A stretch of DNA of 64,000 bases from Pelomonas asaccharophilus_A (GTDB lineage: Bacteria > Pseudomonadota > Gammaproteobacteria > Burkholderiales > Burkholderiaceae_C), in NCBI RefSeq assembly GCF_031458115.1, contig NZ_JAVDXV010000002.1, positions 62,001 to 126,000 on the forward strand, given 5' to 3'. Made by a program: the position numbers and the translations under genes. The notes beneath the pieces are model-generated. The model ran no database searches. It was not told where the DNA came from and saw nothing but the letters and a program-made list of their open reading frames with translations. Of the stretch, positions 9,026 to 18,310 are shown piece by piece (within the stretch, counting starts at the first letter, position 1; each line of letters begins with the position of its first letter).

Positions 9026-9355
9026 TCAGGCGCGCTGCCAATTGGGGCGTTCCAGCCCGGCGGGGATGTGCGACTTGGGCCGCGCGGCGACGCCCGGTTC
9101 GGGCGGGGCGGCTTGCGTCAGCGGCAGGCCATCGGCCTGGTCAATGGGCGTGGCACAGCCCGCGTGATGGCAGTGGCAGTGGCCGGTCTCGCAGACCGCA
9201 TGGGGCTCACCGGCCTTGTCGGCACGGGCCGCCTCGTTCGCCTGCATCGTGCTGGCCTGCTCGGCCAGTTCGTCCACGCAGCACAGCTGCGCGCCCGCCC
9301 AGCTCATCTGGGCGGCGACCAGCAAGGCCATGAGGGCAAGGAACCAGCGACGCAT
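9026..9355 (-). CDS. czcI: CzcI-like small periplasmic metal-resistance protein
   Basis: A 109-residue protein with a signal peptide (MRRWFLALMALLVAAQMSWA) followed by a Cys/His-rich mature part: CCVDELAEQ, then CETGHCHCHHAGC. This composition and its position directly upstream of czcC match CzcI, the small periplasmic protein at the head of czcICBA operons that has been implicated in metal sensing or regulation. The clustered Cys/His residues could bind Zn, Co or Cd. Family assignment rests on context and composition, so the name is moderately secure. Confidence 0.75.
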   Translation of the reverse strand: MRRWFLALMALLVAAQMSWAGAQLCCVDELAEQASTMQANEAARADKAGEPHAVCETGHCHCHHAGCATPIDQADGLPLTQAAPPEPGVAARPKSHIPAGLERPNWQRA

Positions 9356-9401
9356 GGCGGCGGATTCTAGGGACGCTGCGAGCAGGTCGCAGCCAAAGAC
9401 C

Positions 9402-9995
9402 TTATTCCTTGCCGCCGTCCAGCAGCGCGTCGCGCAGCTGCTTGTCGGCCGGCGAGTCGCCGAACCAGATCTTCAGCACCAGCGTGAAGAACTCGTCGTC
9501 GCCCACGGGCTCGCCCTGGGCCTGGCCCGAGATGTAGAACTGCGTGCCCTTGCCGGGGATGAAGTCCATCGCGAAGGTGTCGCCGGGCATCAGCTTGGGC
9601 TTGCCGGAGAAGATCTCGATGAGGCGCGTCGTCGACAGCGTGTGGCGCGTCATCTGCGCGCTGGGCGTGTTGTCGCCCATGCCGCGCAGGAACAGCCGGC
9701 CCAGCTCCGTGCCCTGCAGTTCGCGCAGCGCGGTGAACTGCAGCCGCTTGGGGCCGGGCAGCGCCAGCAGCTCGGCCGGCGTGGAAGCGCGCTTGGCGGT
9801 GTACAGCCCCATGTCGTAGGCCTTGAACACCAGGCGCACGCGCGTGCCCTTGCCGTTGAGCAGCAGCGCGCTGCCGCCCAGCTGGGCCGTGGGCTCGAAC
9901 TTGTTGACGGTGGGTGCCGCGCCAGCCTGCAGGCACAGGGCCAGGCCAGCTGCGGCCATCGCGATGCGACCGCGTGCGGTCCAGGGCTGAGTCAT
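9402..9995 (-). CDS. Chalcone isomerase-like secreted protein
   Basis: A 197-residue protein with a signal peptide ending near ALCLQAGAA. The body matches the bacterial chalcone-isomerase-like domain: LNGKGTRVRLVFKAYDMGLY, a middle KRLQFTALRELQGTELGR segment and a C-terminal FYISGQAQGEPVGDDEFFTLVLKIWFGDSP stretch, the last being the most diagnostic. Bacterial members are periplasmic or outer-membrane-associated and are not known to catalyse flavonoid chemistry; they may bind fatty acids. It lies between rlmN and czcI on the same strand. Confidence 0.85.
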   Translation of the reverse strand: MTQPWTARGRIAMAAAGLALCLQAGAAPTVNKFEPTAQLGGSALLLNGKGTRVRLVFKAYDMGLYTAKRASTPAELLALPGPKRLQFTALRELQGTELGRLFLRGMGDNTPSAQMTRHTLSTTRLIEIFSGKPKLMPGDTFAMDFIPGKGTQFYISGQAQGEPVGDDEFFTLVLKIWFGDSPADKQLRDALLDGGKE

Positions 9996-10098
9996 GTCTT
10001 CTCCGATGGGTGTTCTTCTCGCCGCCTCGCTGCGGCTGGCGCATTCTGCGGGGCGGGAAGGGCCCGGGCGTCACCGTTTCTGGTGGCAGTTCCCTCCG

Positions 10099-11139
10099 TC
10101 AGGCGTGAATCCTCACGACACGGGCCGGCCGGCCCTTGGCCTCGCGGGCGCGCAGCTGGCCGCAGCCGCCTTCCACGTCCTGGCCGGCGGAGTCGCGCAG
10201 CTTGGTCAGCACGCCGCGCGCGCTCAGCTCGGCGGCGATGGCGCGGGCGCGTTCCCAGCTCGGGCGCGTGAAGGGCAGGCCCTCGTTGCTGTTGAACGGG
10301 ATCATGTTCAGCAGACCGTAGCGGCCCTTCAGCAGACGCACGATGCCGTCCAGCTCGTCGGCACCGTCGTTGACGCCGTCCAGCAGCGTCCACTGGTACT
10401 GGATGGGGTAGCCGCTTGCGCGCGCATAGGCGTCGGCCGCGTCGACCAGGTCTTCAGGCGAGATGCGCGGCGCACGCGGCAGCAGGTCGGCGCGCTTGGC
10501 TGCATCGGTCGTATGCAGCGACAGCGCCAGCGCGGGCTTCACGTCGGCCTCGTTCAGCGCCGCGAACGCGCGCTCGTCGCCCACCGTCGAGAACACCAGC
10601 TGCTTGTGCGCGAAGCCGCCCTCGCGGCCCAGCAGCGTGATCGCATCCAGCACGTTGGCGAGGTTGTGGGCCGGCTCGCCCATGCCCATGAAGACGACCT
10701 TCTTCAGCCTGGCGTTCTTGCGCCGCGCCAGCACCACTTGCGCCACGATCTCGGCGCTGCCGACCTGGCGGATCAGTCCATCCACGCCGGTCATGCAGAA
10801 ACGGCAGCCCACCGCGCAGCCCACCTGGCTGGACACGCAGACCCCATCGCGCGGCAGCAGCACCGTCTCCACGGTCTGGCCGTCGTTCAGGCCCAGCAGC
10901 AGCCGCGCCGACAGACCGTCGCCGCCGGCGTGTTCGCTCCTCACCGCCAGCAGCCCGTCCAGCTCGGCGAACAGGCCCGGCAGCGCCTCCATGACCGCCT
11001 TGGGCAGCCAGCCCTGCAGCGGCTGCTTGCCGGCGTCCAGCGGCAGGTTCTGCACCCAGTGGCGCAGGATGCGGCTTTCATGGGCGGGGTTGGCGCCCAG
11101 CGCGCGCAGGCGCTGGCGGACATCGGAAATCAACTGCAT
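10099..11139 (-). CDS. rlmN: RlmN/Cfr-family radical SAM RNA methyltransferase (divergent)
   Basis: A 346-residue protein. The radical SAM cluster motif CAVGCRFC supplies Cys108, Cys112 and Cys115, preceded by CVSSQVG, and the methyl-carrying C-terminal Cys326 sits in GQDVEGGCGQL, so all catalytic cysteines of RlmN are present. RlmN methylates C2 of A2503 in 23S rRNA and A37 of some tRNAs. However, the N-terminal accessory domain is short and atypical, and the post-cluster segment CMTGVDG differs from the usual STAQQGF of housekeeping RlmN. It may be a second paralogue rather than the primary enzyme. Confidence 0.8.
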   Translation of the reverse strand: MQLISDVRQRLRALGANPAHESRILRHWVQNLPLDAGKQPLQGWLPKAVMEALPGLFAELDGLLAVRSEHAGGDGLSARLLLGLNDGQTVETVLLPRDGVCVSSQVGCAVGCRFCMTGVDGLIRQVGSAEIVAQVVLARRKNARLKKVVFMGMGEPAHNLANVLDAITLLGREGGFAHKQLVFSTVGDERAFAALNEADVKPALALSLHTTDAAKRADLLPRAPRISPEDLVDAADAYARASGYPIQYQWTLLDGVNDGADELDGIVRLLKGRYGLLNMIPFNSNEGLPFTRPSWERARAIAAELSARGVLTKLRDSAGQDVEGGCGQLRAREAKGRPARVVRIHA

Positions 11140-11240
11140 GGCACGGCGATTGTCCCCGAGGCGTCAAAAAGCCAGCGCCCAGGTGACATGCCGCGCTGCA
11201 GGGCGGGACTATGCTGATCCGGCACCAGAAGGAGACAAAC

Positions 11241-11990
<750 letters not shown>

Positions 11991-12000
11991 CCGGCTGACA

Positions 12001-12723
12001 ATGGGCGGAATGACTTCCCGCCCCACCCGCTTCTTCGCCCTCGTTCCCGCCGCCGGCATCGGCGAACGCTCCGGCGCTGGCATGCCAAAGCAGTACGTGT
12101 TCATCGCCGGCCAGCCCATGCTGGCCCACACGGTGGCCGCGTTGGCGGCGGTGCCACGCATCACGCAGACGCTGGTGGTGCTGTCACCGGCCGACGATCG
12201 TTTCGAGGCCGCGCTGCCGGGCTGCAAGGCGTGGGTCGCGCGTGCGGGCGGTGCGAGCCGTGCGGAAACGGTGCTGGGCGGCCTGGCCGAACTCCGCTCC
12301 CGCGGCGCGACCGACGGCGACTGGGTGCTGGTGCACGACGCCGCGCGCTGCCTGCTGCGGCCCGAGTGGGTGGATGCGCTCATCGACGCCTGCGCGGACG
12401 ACGCCGTCGGTGGCCTGCTGGCCCAACCCGTGGCTGACACGCTGAAGGCGGGCGACGCGCAAGGCCGGGTCACCGCCACCGTGGACCGCCGCGACAAATG
12501 GGCTGCCCAGACGCCGCAGATGTTCCGGCTGGGCCTCGTCGAGCGCGCGCTGCAGGCCATGGGCGCCGCGGCCACCGACGAGGCCAGCGCCGTCGAGGCG
12601 CTGGGCCTGGCGCCTCAGCTGGTGCGCGCGTCGATGGCCAACTTCAAGGTGACCTGGCCCGAGGACTTCGCGCTCGCGGAACGCCTGCTCACTGCAGCTT
12701 CAGTTCCAGATCCTGCCCGCTGA
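12001..12723 (+). CDS. ispD: 2-C-methyl-D-erythritol 4-phosphate cytidylyltransferase
   Basis: About 240 residues. The CTP-binding loop AAGIGERSGAGMPKQY, the VLVHDAARCLL active-site segment and the AAQTPQMF motif are all present, identifying IspD, which makes CDP-ME in the non-mevalonate isoprenoid pathway in the cytoplasm. Two in-frame ATGs (12001 and 12010) are possible starts; neither has a strong ribosome site. In many proteobacteria ispD abuts ispF, but here ispF lies about 8.6 kb downstream beyond a fimbrial block. Its last 35 bp overlap the convergent usher gene. Confidence 0.95.
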   Translation: MGGMTSRPTRFFALVPAAGIGERSGAGMPKQYVFIAGQPMLAHTVAALAAVPRITQTLVVLSPADDRFEAALPGCKAWVARAGGASRAETVLGGLAELRSRGATDGDWVLVHDAARCLLRPEWVDALIDACADDAVGGLLAQPVADTLKAGDAQGRVTATVDRRDKWAAQTPQMFRLGLVERALQAMGAAATDEASAVEALGLAPQLVRASMANFKVTWPEDFALAERLLTAASVPDPAR

Positions 12724-15700
12724 GAAAGTCGCCATTGCTCGGCACATCCAAATCCCGCTCCAGCGCCCCCTGCAGCTTCAGCTTGGCCGCCTGATCGGGC
12801 GCGATGCGCAGCCGGCGCAGGCCCGGTGCGACCTGGTGGAAGAGGTAGTAGCCGTCGGCCGAGCTGGTGGTGGTGGCGACGACCTGGCCGTCGTGGTCCA
12901 CCAGTTCCACCTGCGCCGCGCCGATGCCGCGCTTGCGGCCATTCCCCTCCACCAGCCAGACCGTGCCTTCCACCTCGGAGGTCACGATGACCGGGAACTC
13001 CAGCATCTCCACGCGGCCCGGCCGTGGCAGCACGCGGGCGCCCGGCGTCAGCGGGCGCCATTGCGGGTCTTCCAGCGTGGTCGGGTCCAGCGCGATGTCG
13101 GCATAGCGGCCCGGCGCCAGGCGGTTCAGCAGCGCGGTGCCTTCGGCGCCCGTGAGCCGTGGGTGGCGGCCGCCGCCGTTCAGGATGAAGCCGGCGTTGG
13201 GCACCAGCTCCTCGTCGGCGTCGCGGATGCCGTTCATGTTGCGGTCCACGAAGGCGCGCGCCGACACGGCGCCGCTTCCGGCCAGCGGCTGGCCGTCGAA
13301 GTTCCAGCGGCCGTTGCGCGGGTCGCGATCCAGCGCGACGAACAGCTGCAGGCCCAGCGCCAGCTCGCGCTGGTTGGTGTAGCTGGCGCTCAGCGCGAGC
13401 CCGAAGGTGCCGAGGTTCTTGCTGAAGCCGGCCGAGGCCAGCGTGAGGCCCGTGTCGATCGCGCGCAGCAGGCCGGCGCTGAGCTGGTAACCGTCGCCCA
13501 GGCTGCGGTCGGCGCTGACGGCCACGGCCTGCAGGCTGGCGCCGGGCTGCACGCGGTAGTTGAACTGGGCGGAGAAGCCGATGTCGGCCATGCGGCGGCT
13601 GAGCTGCAGCGCACCGTCGGTGCGGGCGTCGTCGCCGGTGCGCTGCCAGCGCAGGCTGTTGGACACGGCCGTGCCCCACAGCATGGCCGAGGTGCGCAAG
13701 GCCAGTTGTGTGCTGCTGAAGCCGCCATCCAGCGCGCTGCGCTGGGCGTTGAAGTCCAGCACCAGCCGCGGCAGGCCGAACAGCCGCCAGCCGCCTTGCA
13801 GGCGCAGCTCGCTGCGCTGGCGTACGCCGGCGAGCAGGTCGTTGACAAAGCCGCCCTGGCGCTGCGTGTGCAGCAGGTCCACGGCCATGCCGGCCAGCCG
13901 CGTCTTCACGCCCAGCTCGCCCAGCAGGCCGCCGCCGCGCATGCCGGTCAGCTGCGAGCTGACGATCATGCTGTCGAAGTAGGCCAGCAGGCCCAGCTGG
14001 CCGTAGTCCAGCGGCTCACCGCTGACGAAGCCGCCGGGGCTGCCCACCATGCGCGGTCGGCGCACCAGGCCGAATTGACCCGTGAGCCGCTGGCCCAGTC
14101 CAAGTTCGGCCTGCGCGACGCTGCGCACGGAGCCATCGTCGGCCACTTGCGAGGCCAGCGTGTAGTGCAGCTCGCCGGCTTTCAGGCTGGCGCGATCCAG
14201 CATGAAGTTCTGCTTCTCCACGCGCAGCTGGCCCAGCGGGCCGTGGAAGACGAGTCGGAACTCGTTGGCGCCGAATGACAAGGGCAGGTCGTCGAACGCG
14301 TATTGGCCGTCGGCGCGCGAGCTCTGGAAGCCCAGCAGCTGGTCGTTGTAGTACAGCGTGACGTCCCAGCCGGGCGGCAGGTCGCCGCGCAGGCTGTGGC
14401 GGTCGAAGCTGTTGGGCTGGTCCAGCGGCCGGTTGCTGACCGACACGCCGTTGCCCGTGGCGCTGCCGGGCATGACGTTGCGCACGCTGGGCAGCGCCAG
14501 GTTGCCCAGCGCCACCGAGCGCGCGCGCAGCGGGCCCAGCAGCTCGGCGTCGGGGTCGTGGCGGGCCAGCGTCATGCGCAGATCGGGCCGGGTCTTGTCG
14601 CGCGTCTTCAGCAGGTAGGCCGAGCCTTCCATGCCCAGCAGGTCGCTGGTCAGGTAGGCGGTGTAGGCCGCCTTGTACTGCCGCGAGCCGCGGCCGAAGC
14701 GGGCGTCGGCGCCGAAGGACTGGTCGATGCTGGGCACGCCGATCAGCCCGGGCGACGAGGGCGTGTAGGGATAGTTGGGCCGCGTGTCCGCGGCGGTCAG
14801 GCCGGCCAGCGCCGCGGCCAGGCGCTCGCGTTCAAGCCGAGCCTGCAGCGGCAGCTTCTCGCGCGGCACGACCTTGAGCTGCAGCGCGGCCAGGTCCAGC
14901 TGCAGGTCCACCGGCAGCCAGCGGCTCAGCAGCCGGCGCGACACATAGATGTCGTCCCCCACGACGCCGGCCAGCCGCGGCTCGAAGCCCTGTTCGCGGC
15001 CGGCCACCGTGACCTGCGCGTCGGCGAGGTTGAGTCCGAAGGTCTTGTCGCCGGGCAGCGTCCCGCTGGCGCTGCCGCGCTCGGGCTGCACCTGCACGGC
15101 CAGCGTCAGCAGCCTCGAGAGTTCGCCCAGCGGCAACAGCGTCTGGCCGCCGTCCTGGTAGGCGGTGAAGCTGTCGGACAGCACCATGCCGTCCAGCTGC
15201 ACTTCCAGCACGAGCAGGTTGCTGTCGTCCAGCCGCCGCGTGACGGCGACAGGCGAGGAGGGCGGTGGCGGGGCAGAAGCGAAGGCCGTGCCGTCCGGCG
15301 TGCGCAGGCGCAGCTGCCAGTGCGGCAGGTCCACCGCCAGCTCCAGCTTCAGCCAGCGCGACAGCAGCTGCGTGGACACATAGATGTCGTCGCCGATGAC
15401 CTGGGCCAGCCGTGGCTCGAAGCTGGAGCGGCGGTCGCCCACGCGCATGCTGGCGTCGTTCAGGTCCAGGCAAAAGGCCTCGCCGCTGCCCGGCAGCGTG
15501 CCGGCGGCGCGGCCATGTGCGGCCTGTACGCGCGTGTCCATGCCCAGCAGGCGTGACACGGCCGCCAGCGGCAGCAGCACCTGGTAGTCGGTCTGGTAGA
15601 GATCCAGCGGTTCCTGCAGCTTGCGGCCGTCAACCTGCACATCGAGCTTGCGCAGCGGCGACACGCTGTCGTCGGGCGCGGCGTGTGCGCTCAGCAGCGC

Positions 15701-15736
15701 ACAGGCAAGGGCACAGGCCGTGAGCAGCCGGGCCAT
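12689..15736 (-). CDS. Outer-membrane usher of the DUF4402 fimbrial operon
   Basis: About 1015 residues with a signal peptide (MARLLTACALACALLSAHA). Residues 31-144 and 176-289 are two copies of one domain separated by an Ala/Pro-rich linker. The beta-barrel and plug region follow: the PGWDVTLYYNDQLLGFQ and LPLSFGANEFRLVFHGPLGQ segments are typical usher features. The C-terminal part has DRNMNGIRDADEE, a calcium-loop-like SdrD/carboxypeptidase-regulatory-type motif, and a second beta-sandwich around QVVATTTSSADGYYLF. It should secrete and assemble the three upstream subunits. It overlaps the convergent ispD tail by 35 bp. Confidence 0.88.
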   Translation of the reverse strand: MARLLTACALACALLSAHAAPDDSVSPLRKLDVQVDGRKLQEPLDLYQTDYQVLLPLAAVSRLLGMDTRVQAAHGRAAGTLPGSGEAFCLDLNDASMRVGDRRSSFEPRLAQVIGDDIYVSTQLLSRWLKLELAVDLPHWQLRLRTPDGTAFASAPPPPSSPVAVTRRLDDSNLLVLEVQLDGMVLSDSFTAYQDGGQTLLPLGELSRLLTLAVQVQPERGSASGTLPGDKTFGLNLADAQVTVAGREQGFEPRLAGVVGDDIYVSRRLLSRWLPVDLQLDLAALQLKVVPREKLPLQARLERERLAAALAGLTAADTRPNYPYTPSSPGLIGVPSIDQSFGADARFGRGSRQYKAAYTAYLTSDLLGMEGSAYLLKTRDKTRPDLRMTLARHDPDAELLGPLRARSVALGNLALPSVRNVMPGSATGNGVSVSNRPLDQPNSFDRHSLRGDLPPGWDVTLYYNDQLLGFQSSRADGQYAFDDLPLSFGANEFRLVFHGPLGQLRVEKQNFMLDRASLKAGELHYTLASQVADDGSVRSVAQAELGLGQRLTGQFGLVRRPRMVGSPGGFVSGEPLDYGQLGLLAYFDSMIVSSQLTGMRGGGLLGELGVKTRLAGMAVDLLHTQRQGGFVNDLLAGVRQRSELRLQGGWRLFGLPRLVLDFNAQRSALDGGFSSTQLALRTSAMLWGTAVSNSLRWQRTGDDARTDGALQLSRRMADIGFSAQFNYRVQPGASLQAVAVSADRSLGDGYQLSAGLLRAIDTGLTLASAGFSKNLGTFGLALSASYTNQRELALGLQLFVALDRDPRNGRWNFDGQPLAGSGAVSARAFVDRNMNGIRDADEELVPNAGFILNGGGRHPRLTGAEGTALLNRLAPGRYADIALDPTTLEDPQWRPLTPGARVLPRPGRVEMLEFPVIVTSEVEGTVWLVEGNGRKRGIGAAQVELVDHDGQVVATTTSSADGYYLFHQVAPGLRRLRIAPDQAAKLKLQGALERDLDVPSNGDFLSGQDLELKLQ
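14870..15646 (-). repeat. Tandem duplication of the usher N-terminal domain
   Basis: Within the usher, residues 31-144 (nt 15305-15646) and 176-289 (nt 14870-15211) align colinearly at an offset of about 145. Matching landmarks are LDVQVDG/LEVQLDG, SRLL, a GTLPG segment, FEPRLAQV/FEPRLAGV and GDDIYVSTQLLSRWL/GDDIYVSRRLLSRWL. The linker is rich in Ala, Pro and Ser. The two copies have diverged, so the duplication is old. Confidence 0.8.
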
Positions 15737-15759
15737 GGTGGGTCGCGGCGCGGGGCCGC

Positions 15760-16599
15760 TTACGGGAGGTTGAGGCTGGCTTCCGCCAGCAGCTTGCCGC
15801 CGGACTCGGGGCGTTCCTTGAAGCTGACGCGCAGCACGCCCGCCGGCAGCTTGCCGCCCGCTGGCATCTGCAGCGGCAACTGCACGCGTCGCGCCGCATT
15901 GGGCGTGTAGACGGCCACGCCGCCGGCCCGCGCGACCTCGAAGGTCACGCCCGCCGTGGTGGTGAACGTGGCGAGCAGATCGCCGTACACCGAGCGGTTG
16001 CCTTCGCGGCGCATCTGGAAGCTCAGTTGACCCGCGGCGCTGCCGGCGGCGGGCGGCTGCACGGCGATGTCGGTCAGCTCCAGCTTCGCGTGCGTGTCGC
16101 CCTGGCGCACGATGACCGGAATGGACGCGCCCACCAGCGCCTGGATGGTCACGCCCACGGCCTTCTGGTCGCGCCGGGCGAGGTCTTCCACGCTGCTGCT
16201 GCCGCTGGCTTCGGCCACGCGGTCGAACTGCAGGTGCGAGCGGTACTCGCCCTCGGCCAGGCCGTCGGGCTTGCGCAACAGGATGCGCACGATCTGCGAG
16301 CCGCCGGGCGGGATGGTGACCTGGCGCGGCGAGTAGCGCAGCATGGGCTCGGCGAACTGCTCGCCGGGGCCGGGACTGTCGATGGCGATGAACTCGCCGT
16401 TGGGCCCCATGCGGCGGTGGACGAGATTGATGCGGTAGGTCTCGGCCGTGCTGCCCTGGTTCATCAGCTCGACCTGCGCGGCGCGCTGCTTGTCGAACAC
16501 GATGCGGGTGGGGAACAGCATCAGGTCCGCCAGTGCCGGGCGGCACAGCAACAGCATGACCAGGGCGGCCAGCCGGGGGGCGGAGCGGATTGCAAGCAT
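15760..16599 (-). CDS. Periplasmic fimbrial chaperone (PapD-like)
   Basis: A 279-residue protein with a signal peptide ending near ALA (residue 24). The immunoglobulin-like chaperone fold is visible in LMLFPTRIVFDKQRAAQVELMNQG, the EFIAIDS segment, LRYSPRQVTIPPGGSQIVRILLRKP and EGEYRSHLQFDRV. It is longer than classical PapD (about 220 mature residues) because of an insert near RVAEASGSSSVEDLARRDQ. It should hold the DUF4402 subunits by donor-strand complementation and pass them to the usher encoded 23 bp downstream. It lies 78 bp after the nearest subunit gene. Confidence 0.88.
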   Translation of the reverse strand: MLAIRSAPRLAALVMLLLCRPALADLMLFPTRIVFDKQRAAQVELMNQGSTAETYRINLVHRRMGPNGEFIAIDSPGPGEQFAEPMLRYSPRQVTIPPGGSQIVRILLRKPDGLAEGEYRSHLQFDRVAEASGSSSVEDLARRDQKAVGVTIQALVGASIPVIVRQGDTHAKLELTDIAVQPPAAGSAAGQLSFQMRREGNRSVYGDLLATFTTTAGVTFEVARAGGVAVYTPNAARRVQLPLQMPAGGKLPAGVLRVSFKERPESGGKLLAEASLNLP

Positions 16600-16677
16600 G
16601 CCGGCATGGTGACCGCCGGGCGATGCACCGAAAGTTACAAAAGCGGCGGAGTTCCGGTGCTGTTCGTCACCGGGCGG

Positions 16678-17139
16678 CTACTGGTAGTTGACCGTCACGA
16701 TGAAGCTGCCGCTGTAGCTGCCCGGCGTCTGAGCGCTGTTCACGGTCAGCGTCGCGCCAACGGTGATGGTCTGCGTGCCGCCGCCCGACAGCATGCCGCT
16801 GACCGAGGGGCTGCTGGTGAAGTTGTTCAGCGCCATGCTGCCGGCGGCGCCATCGCTGAGGAAGATGGTGCCGTTGGCCGGCAGCGTGATGTCGAACAAC
16901 GCGCTGGGCGTGCCGCTGATCGTGAATTGCGCGCCCGCAGCGGGGGCGCCCTGATTGACCAGGATCACGGAGCCGGTCTTGCCACGTGCGCCGGCGGGGC
17001 TGACGCTGACCGTGCCGCCGCTGCCGGCCGTGAAGGCGCCGAAGGACAACGCGGTGTTGTTGGTCAGCGTCTGCGCTGGCGCGGCAGAGCCGACGGCCAA
17101 CAGCAGCGCGGCCCCGACCGGGCGCAGCAGACGCAGCAT
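16678..17139 (-). CDS. DUF4402 fimbrial subunit
   Basis: About 153 residues from the ATG at 17139, the first codon that gives a signal peptide (LLRPVGAALLLAVGSAAPAQ). The mature protein is a complete DUF4402 domain: LSFGAFTAGSGGTVSVSPAGAR, a central FTISGTPSALFDITLP strand pair and the C-terminal GSYSGSFIVTVNYQ, the donor-strand-like end common in pilins. It should be assembled by the downstream chaperone and usher. It starts 16 bp after the 149-residue gene, so it is part of the same transcript. Confidence 0.87.
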   Translation of the reverse strand: MLRLLRPVGAALLLAVGSAAPAQTLTNNTALSFGAFTAGSGGTVSVSPAGARGKTGSVILVNQGAPAAGAQFTISGTPSALFDITLPANGTIFLSDGAAGSMALNNFTSSPSVSGMLSGGGTQTITVGATLTVNSAQTPGSYSGSFIVTVNYQ

Positions 17140-17155
17140 GGGCGGCTGGCCCTGG

Positions 17156-17605
17156 TTAGTTGAACGCGACGGTGATGACCAGCGGGCTGTCGCCGTCGTG
17201 GTCGGCCGCCGCAGACACCGCAGCCGCCGGGCCGCGCGCCAGCGAACCTGCGCTTTGCGCCATGTCGATCGCGAATGGCGAGCGTGACTCGACGGCGCCG
17301 AGGATGGTGGCCGCGGGCAGGCGTGGCAGCGGGGGTGGCGGGCTGGCCGCCGGCATTCTGGGCACGAGGTCGCCGGTGGCGGGGCCGGCCGGTGCGTCAC
17401 GCGCGAGCAGCAGGTCTTGCACGCTGACCGGCGTGCCCAGCCAGGCCGTGATGGCGACGGGCTCCACGACCCGGGCGCTGGCCTGCGCCATCGCGCTGCC
17501 GCTGCGCGCCGCGTCCGCGGCCAGCAGCAGGGCCAACAGCGCCGGGAGGCCCACACGCCACAACGGCGATGGATGGGGCAGGGTGGCGGGCTTCATGGCG
17601 GCCAT
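17156..17605 (-). CDS. Secreted, proline-rich DUF4402-like minor subunit (putative)
   Basis: 149 residues from 17605, or 146 from the ATG at 17596. It has a signal peptide ending near SAMAQA. I do not recognise a full domain, but the mature N-terminus (ARVVEPVAIT) resembles that of the adjacent pilin (AEVLQPIAVT) and its last residues (LVITVAFN) resemble that pilin's end (VKVTVAYN). The usual middle is replaced by a Pro/Ala-rich stretch around SPPPPLPRLP. It may be a shortened tip, anchor or terminator subunit. It sits inside the operon, 25 bp after the first pilin gene. Confidence 0.65.
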   Translation of the reverse strand: MAAMKPATLPHPSPLWRVGLPALLALLLAADAARSGSAMAQASARVVEPVAITAWLGTPVSVQDLLLARDAPAGPATGDLVPRMPAASPPPPLPRLPAATILGAVESRSPFAIDMAQSAGSLARGPAAAVSAAADHDGDSPLVITVAFN

Positions 17606-17630
17606 GGTCGCACGGACTTCGGCGCGAGCT

Positions 17631-18200
17631 TCAGTTGTAGGCCACCGTCACCTTGACGACGCCGGTGTAGGTGCCGGCCGCCTGCGCGCCGCCCACGGTC
17701 AGCTTGCCGCCCACGTAGATGTAGGCCGCGCCCGAGGCCAGCGTGCCGGTGGCGGCATCGGTGGTCTCGTCGGTCTTGCCGGTGGGCGTGGTCGTGGTGA
17801 CGGACTCGGTGATCCAGTCCACTGCCATCGTGTTGCTGCTGGCGTCGGTCAGCACCGTGTCGCTGCCGGTGTAGTCGATCCCGAAGGTGGCGCTGCCGGT
17901 GCCGGTCACGTCGAAGCGCGCGGCCACGGCCGTGACGCCGGTGGGCAGCGCCGTGGCACCCGCCTTGGTGCGCGTGCCGTCGGTCGCGACGGTCACCACG
18001 CCGTTACCGGCCACGACGTTGCCGAACACCAGGTCGTTGTTCTTGGTGACGGCAATGGGTTGCAGCACCTCGGCGGTGGCGCTGGCGGTGGCGTTGTCGG
18101 CGGCCTGCGCGACGCGCAGGCTGGCCAGCGCCACCAGGGTGAACATGACCGCCCCCAACAGGGTCGGCAGCAGCATCGGGCGTTGGGTTCTTGTGTTCAT
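17631..18200 (-). CDS. DUF4402 fimbrial subunit, first gene of operon
   Basis: About 189 residues from the ATG at 18200, which gives a signal peptide (LLPTLLGAVMFTLVALASLRVAQA). The mature part follows the DUF4402 pattern: ATAEVLQPIAVTKNNDLVFGNVVAGNGVVTVATDG, then ARFDVTGTGSATFGIDY, and the C-terminal GTYTGVVKVTVAYN. It contains a Thr-rich loop (SVTTTTPTGKTDETTD). As the first gene of the minus-strand operon it is the likely major subunit. The 110-bp gap upstream to the patatin gene must contain the operon promoter, though no strong hexamers stand out. Confidence 0.87.
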   Translation of the reverse strand: MNTRTQRPMLLPTLLGAVMFTLVALASLRVAQAADNATASATAEVLQPIAVTKNNDLVFGNVVAGNGVVTVATDGTRTKAGATALPTGVTAVAARFDVTGTGSATFGIDYTGSDTVLTDASSNTMAVDWITESVTTTTPTGKTDETTDAATGTLASGAAYIYVGGKLTVGGAQAAGTYTGVVKVTVAYN

Positions 18201-18310
18201 GGCAATCTCCAGTCGCTCTGGGCGAGCCCCGTCGGGCCTGTGCCGTGGCGGCGCAGACCCTCCCGGACCTGTTATCGACCGCGGCGGCTGGAGCTTGAAT
18301 TGAGCCGCGT

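Noticed and set aside
12689..16546. A 1285-codon usher frame extending into the chaperone
   Set aside because: The extension overlaps the chaperone in another frame; the ATG at 15736 gives a proper signal peptide and is the credible start.
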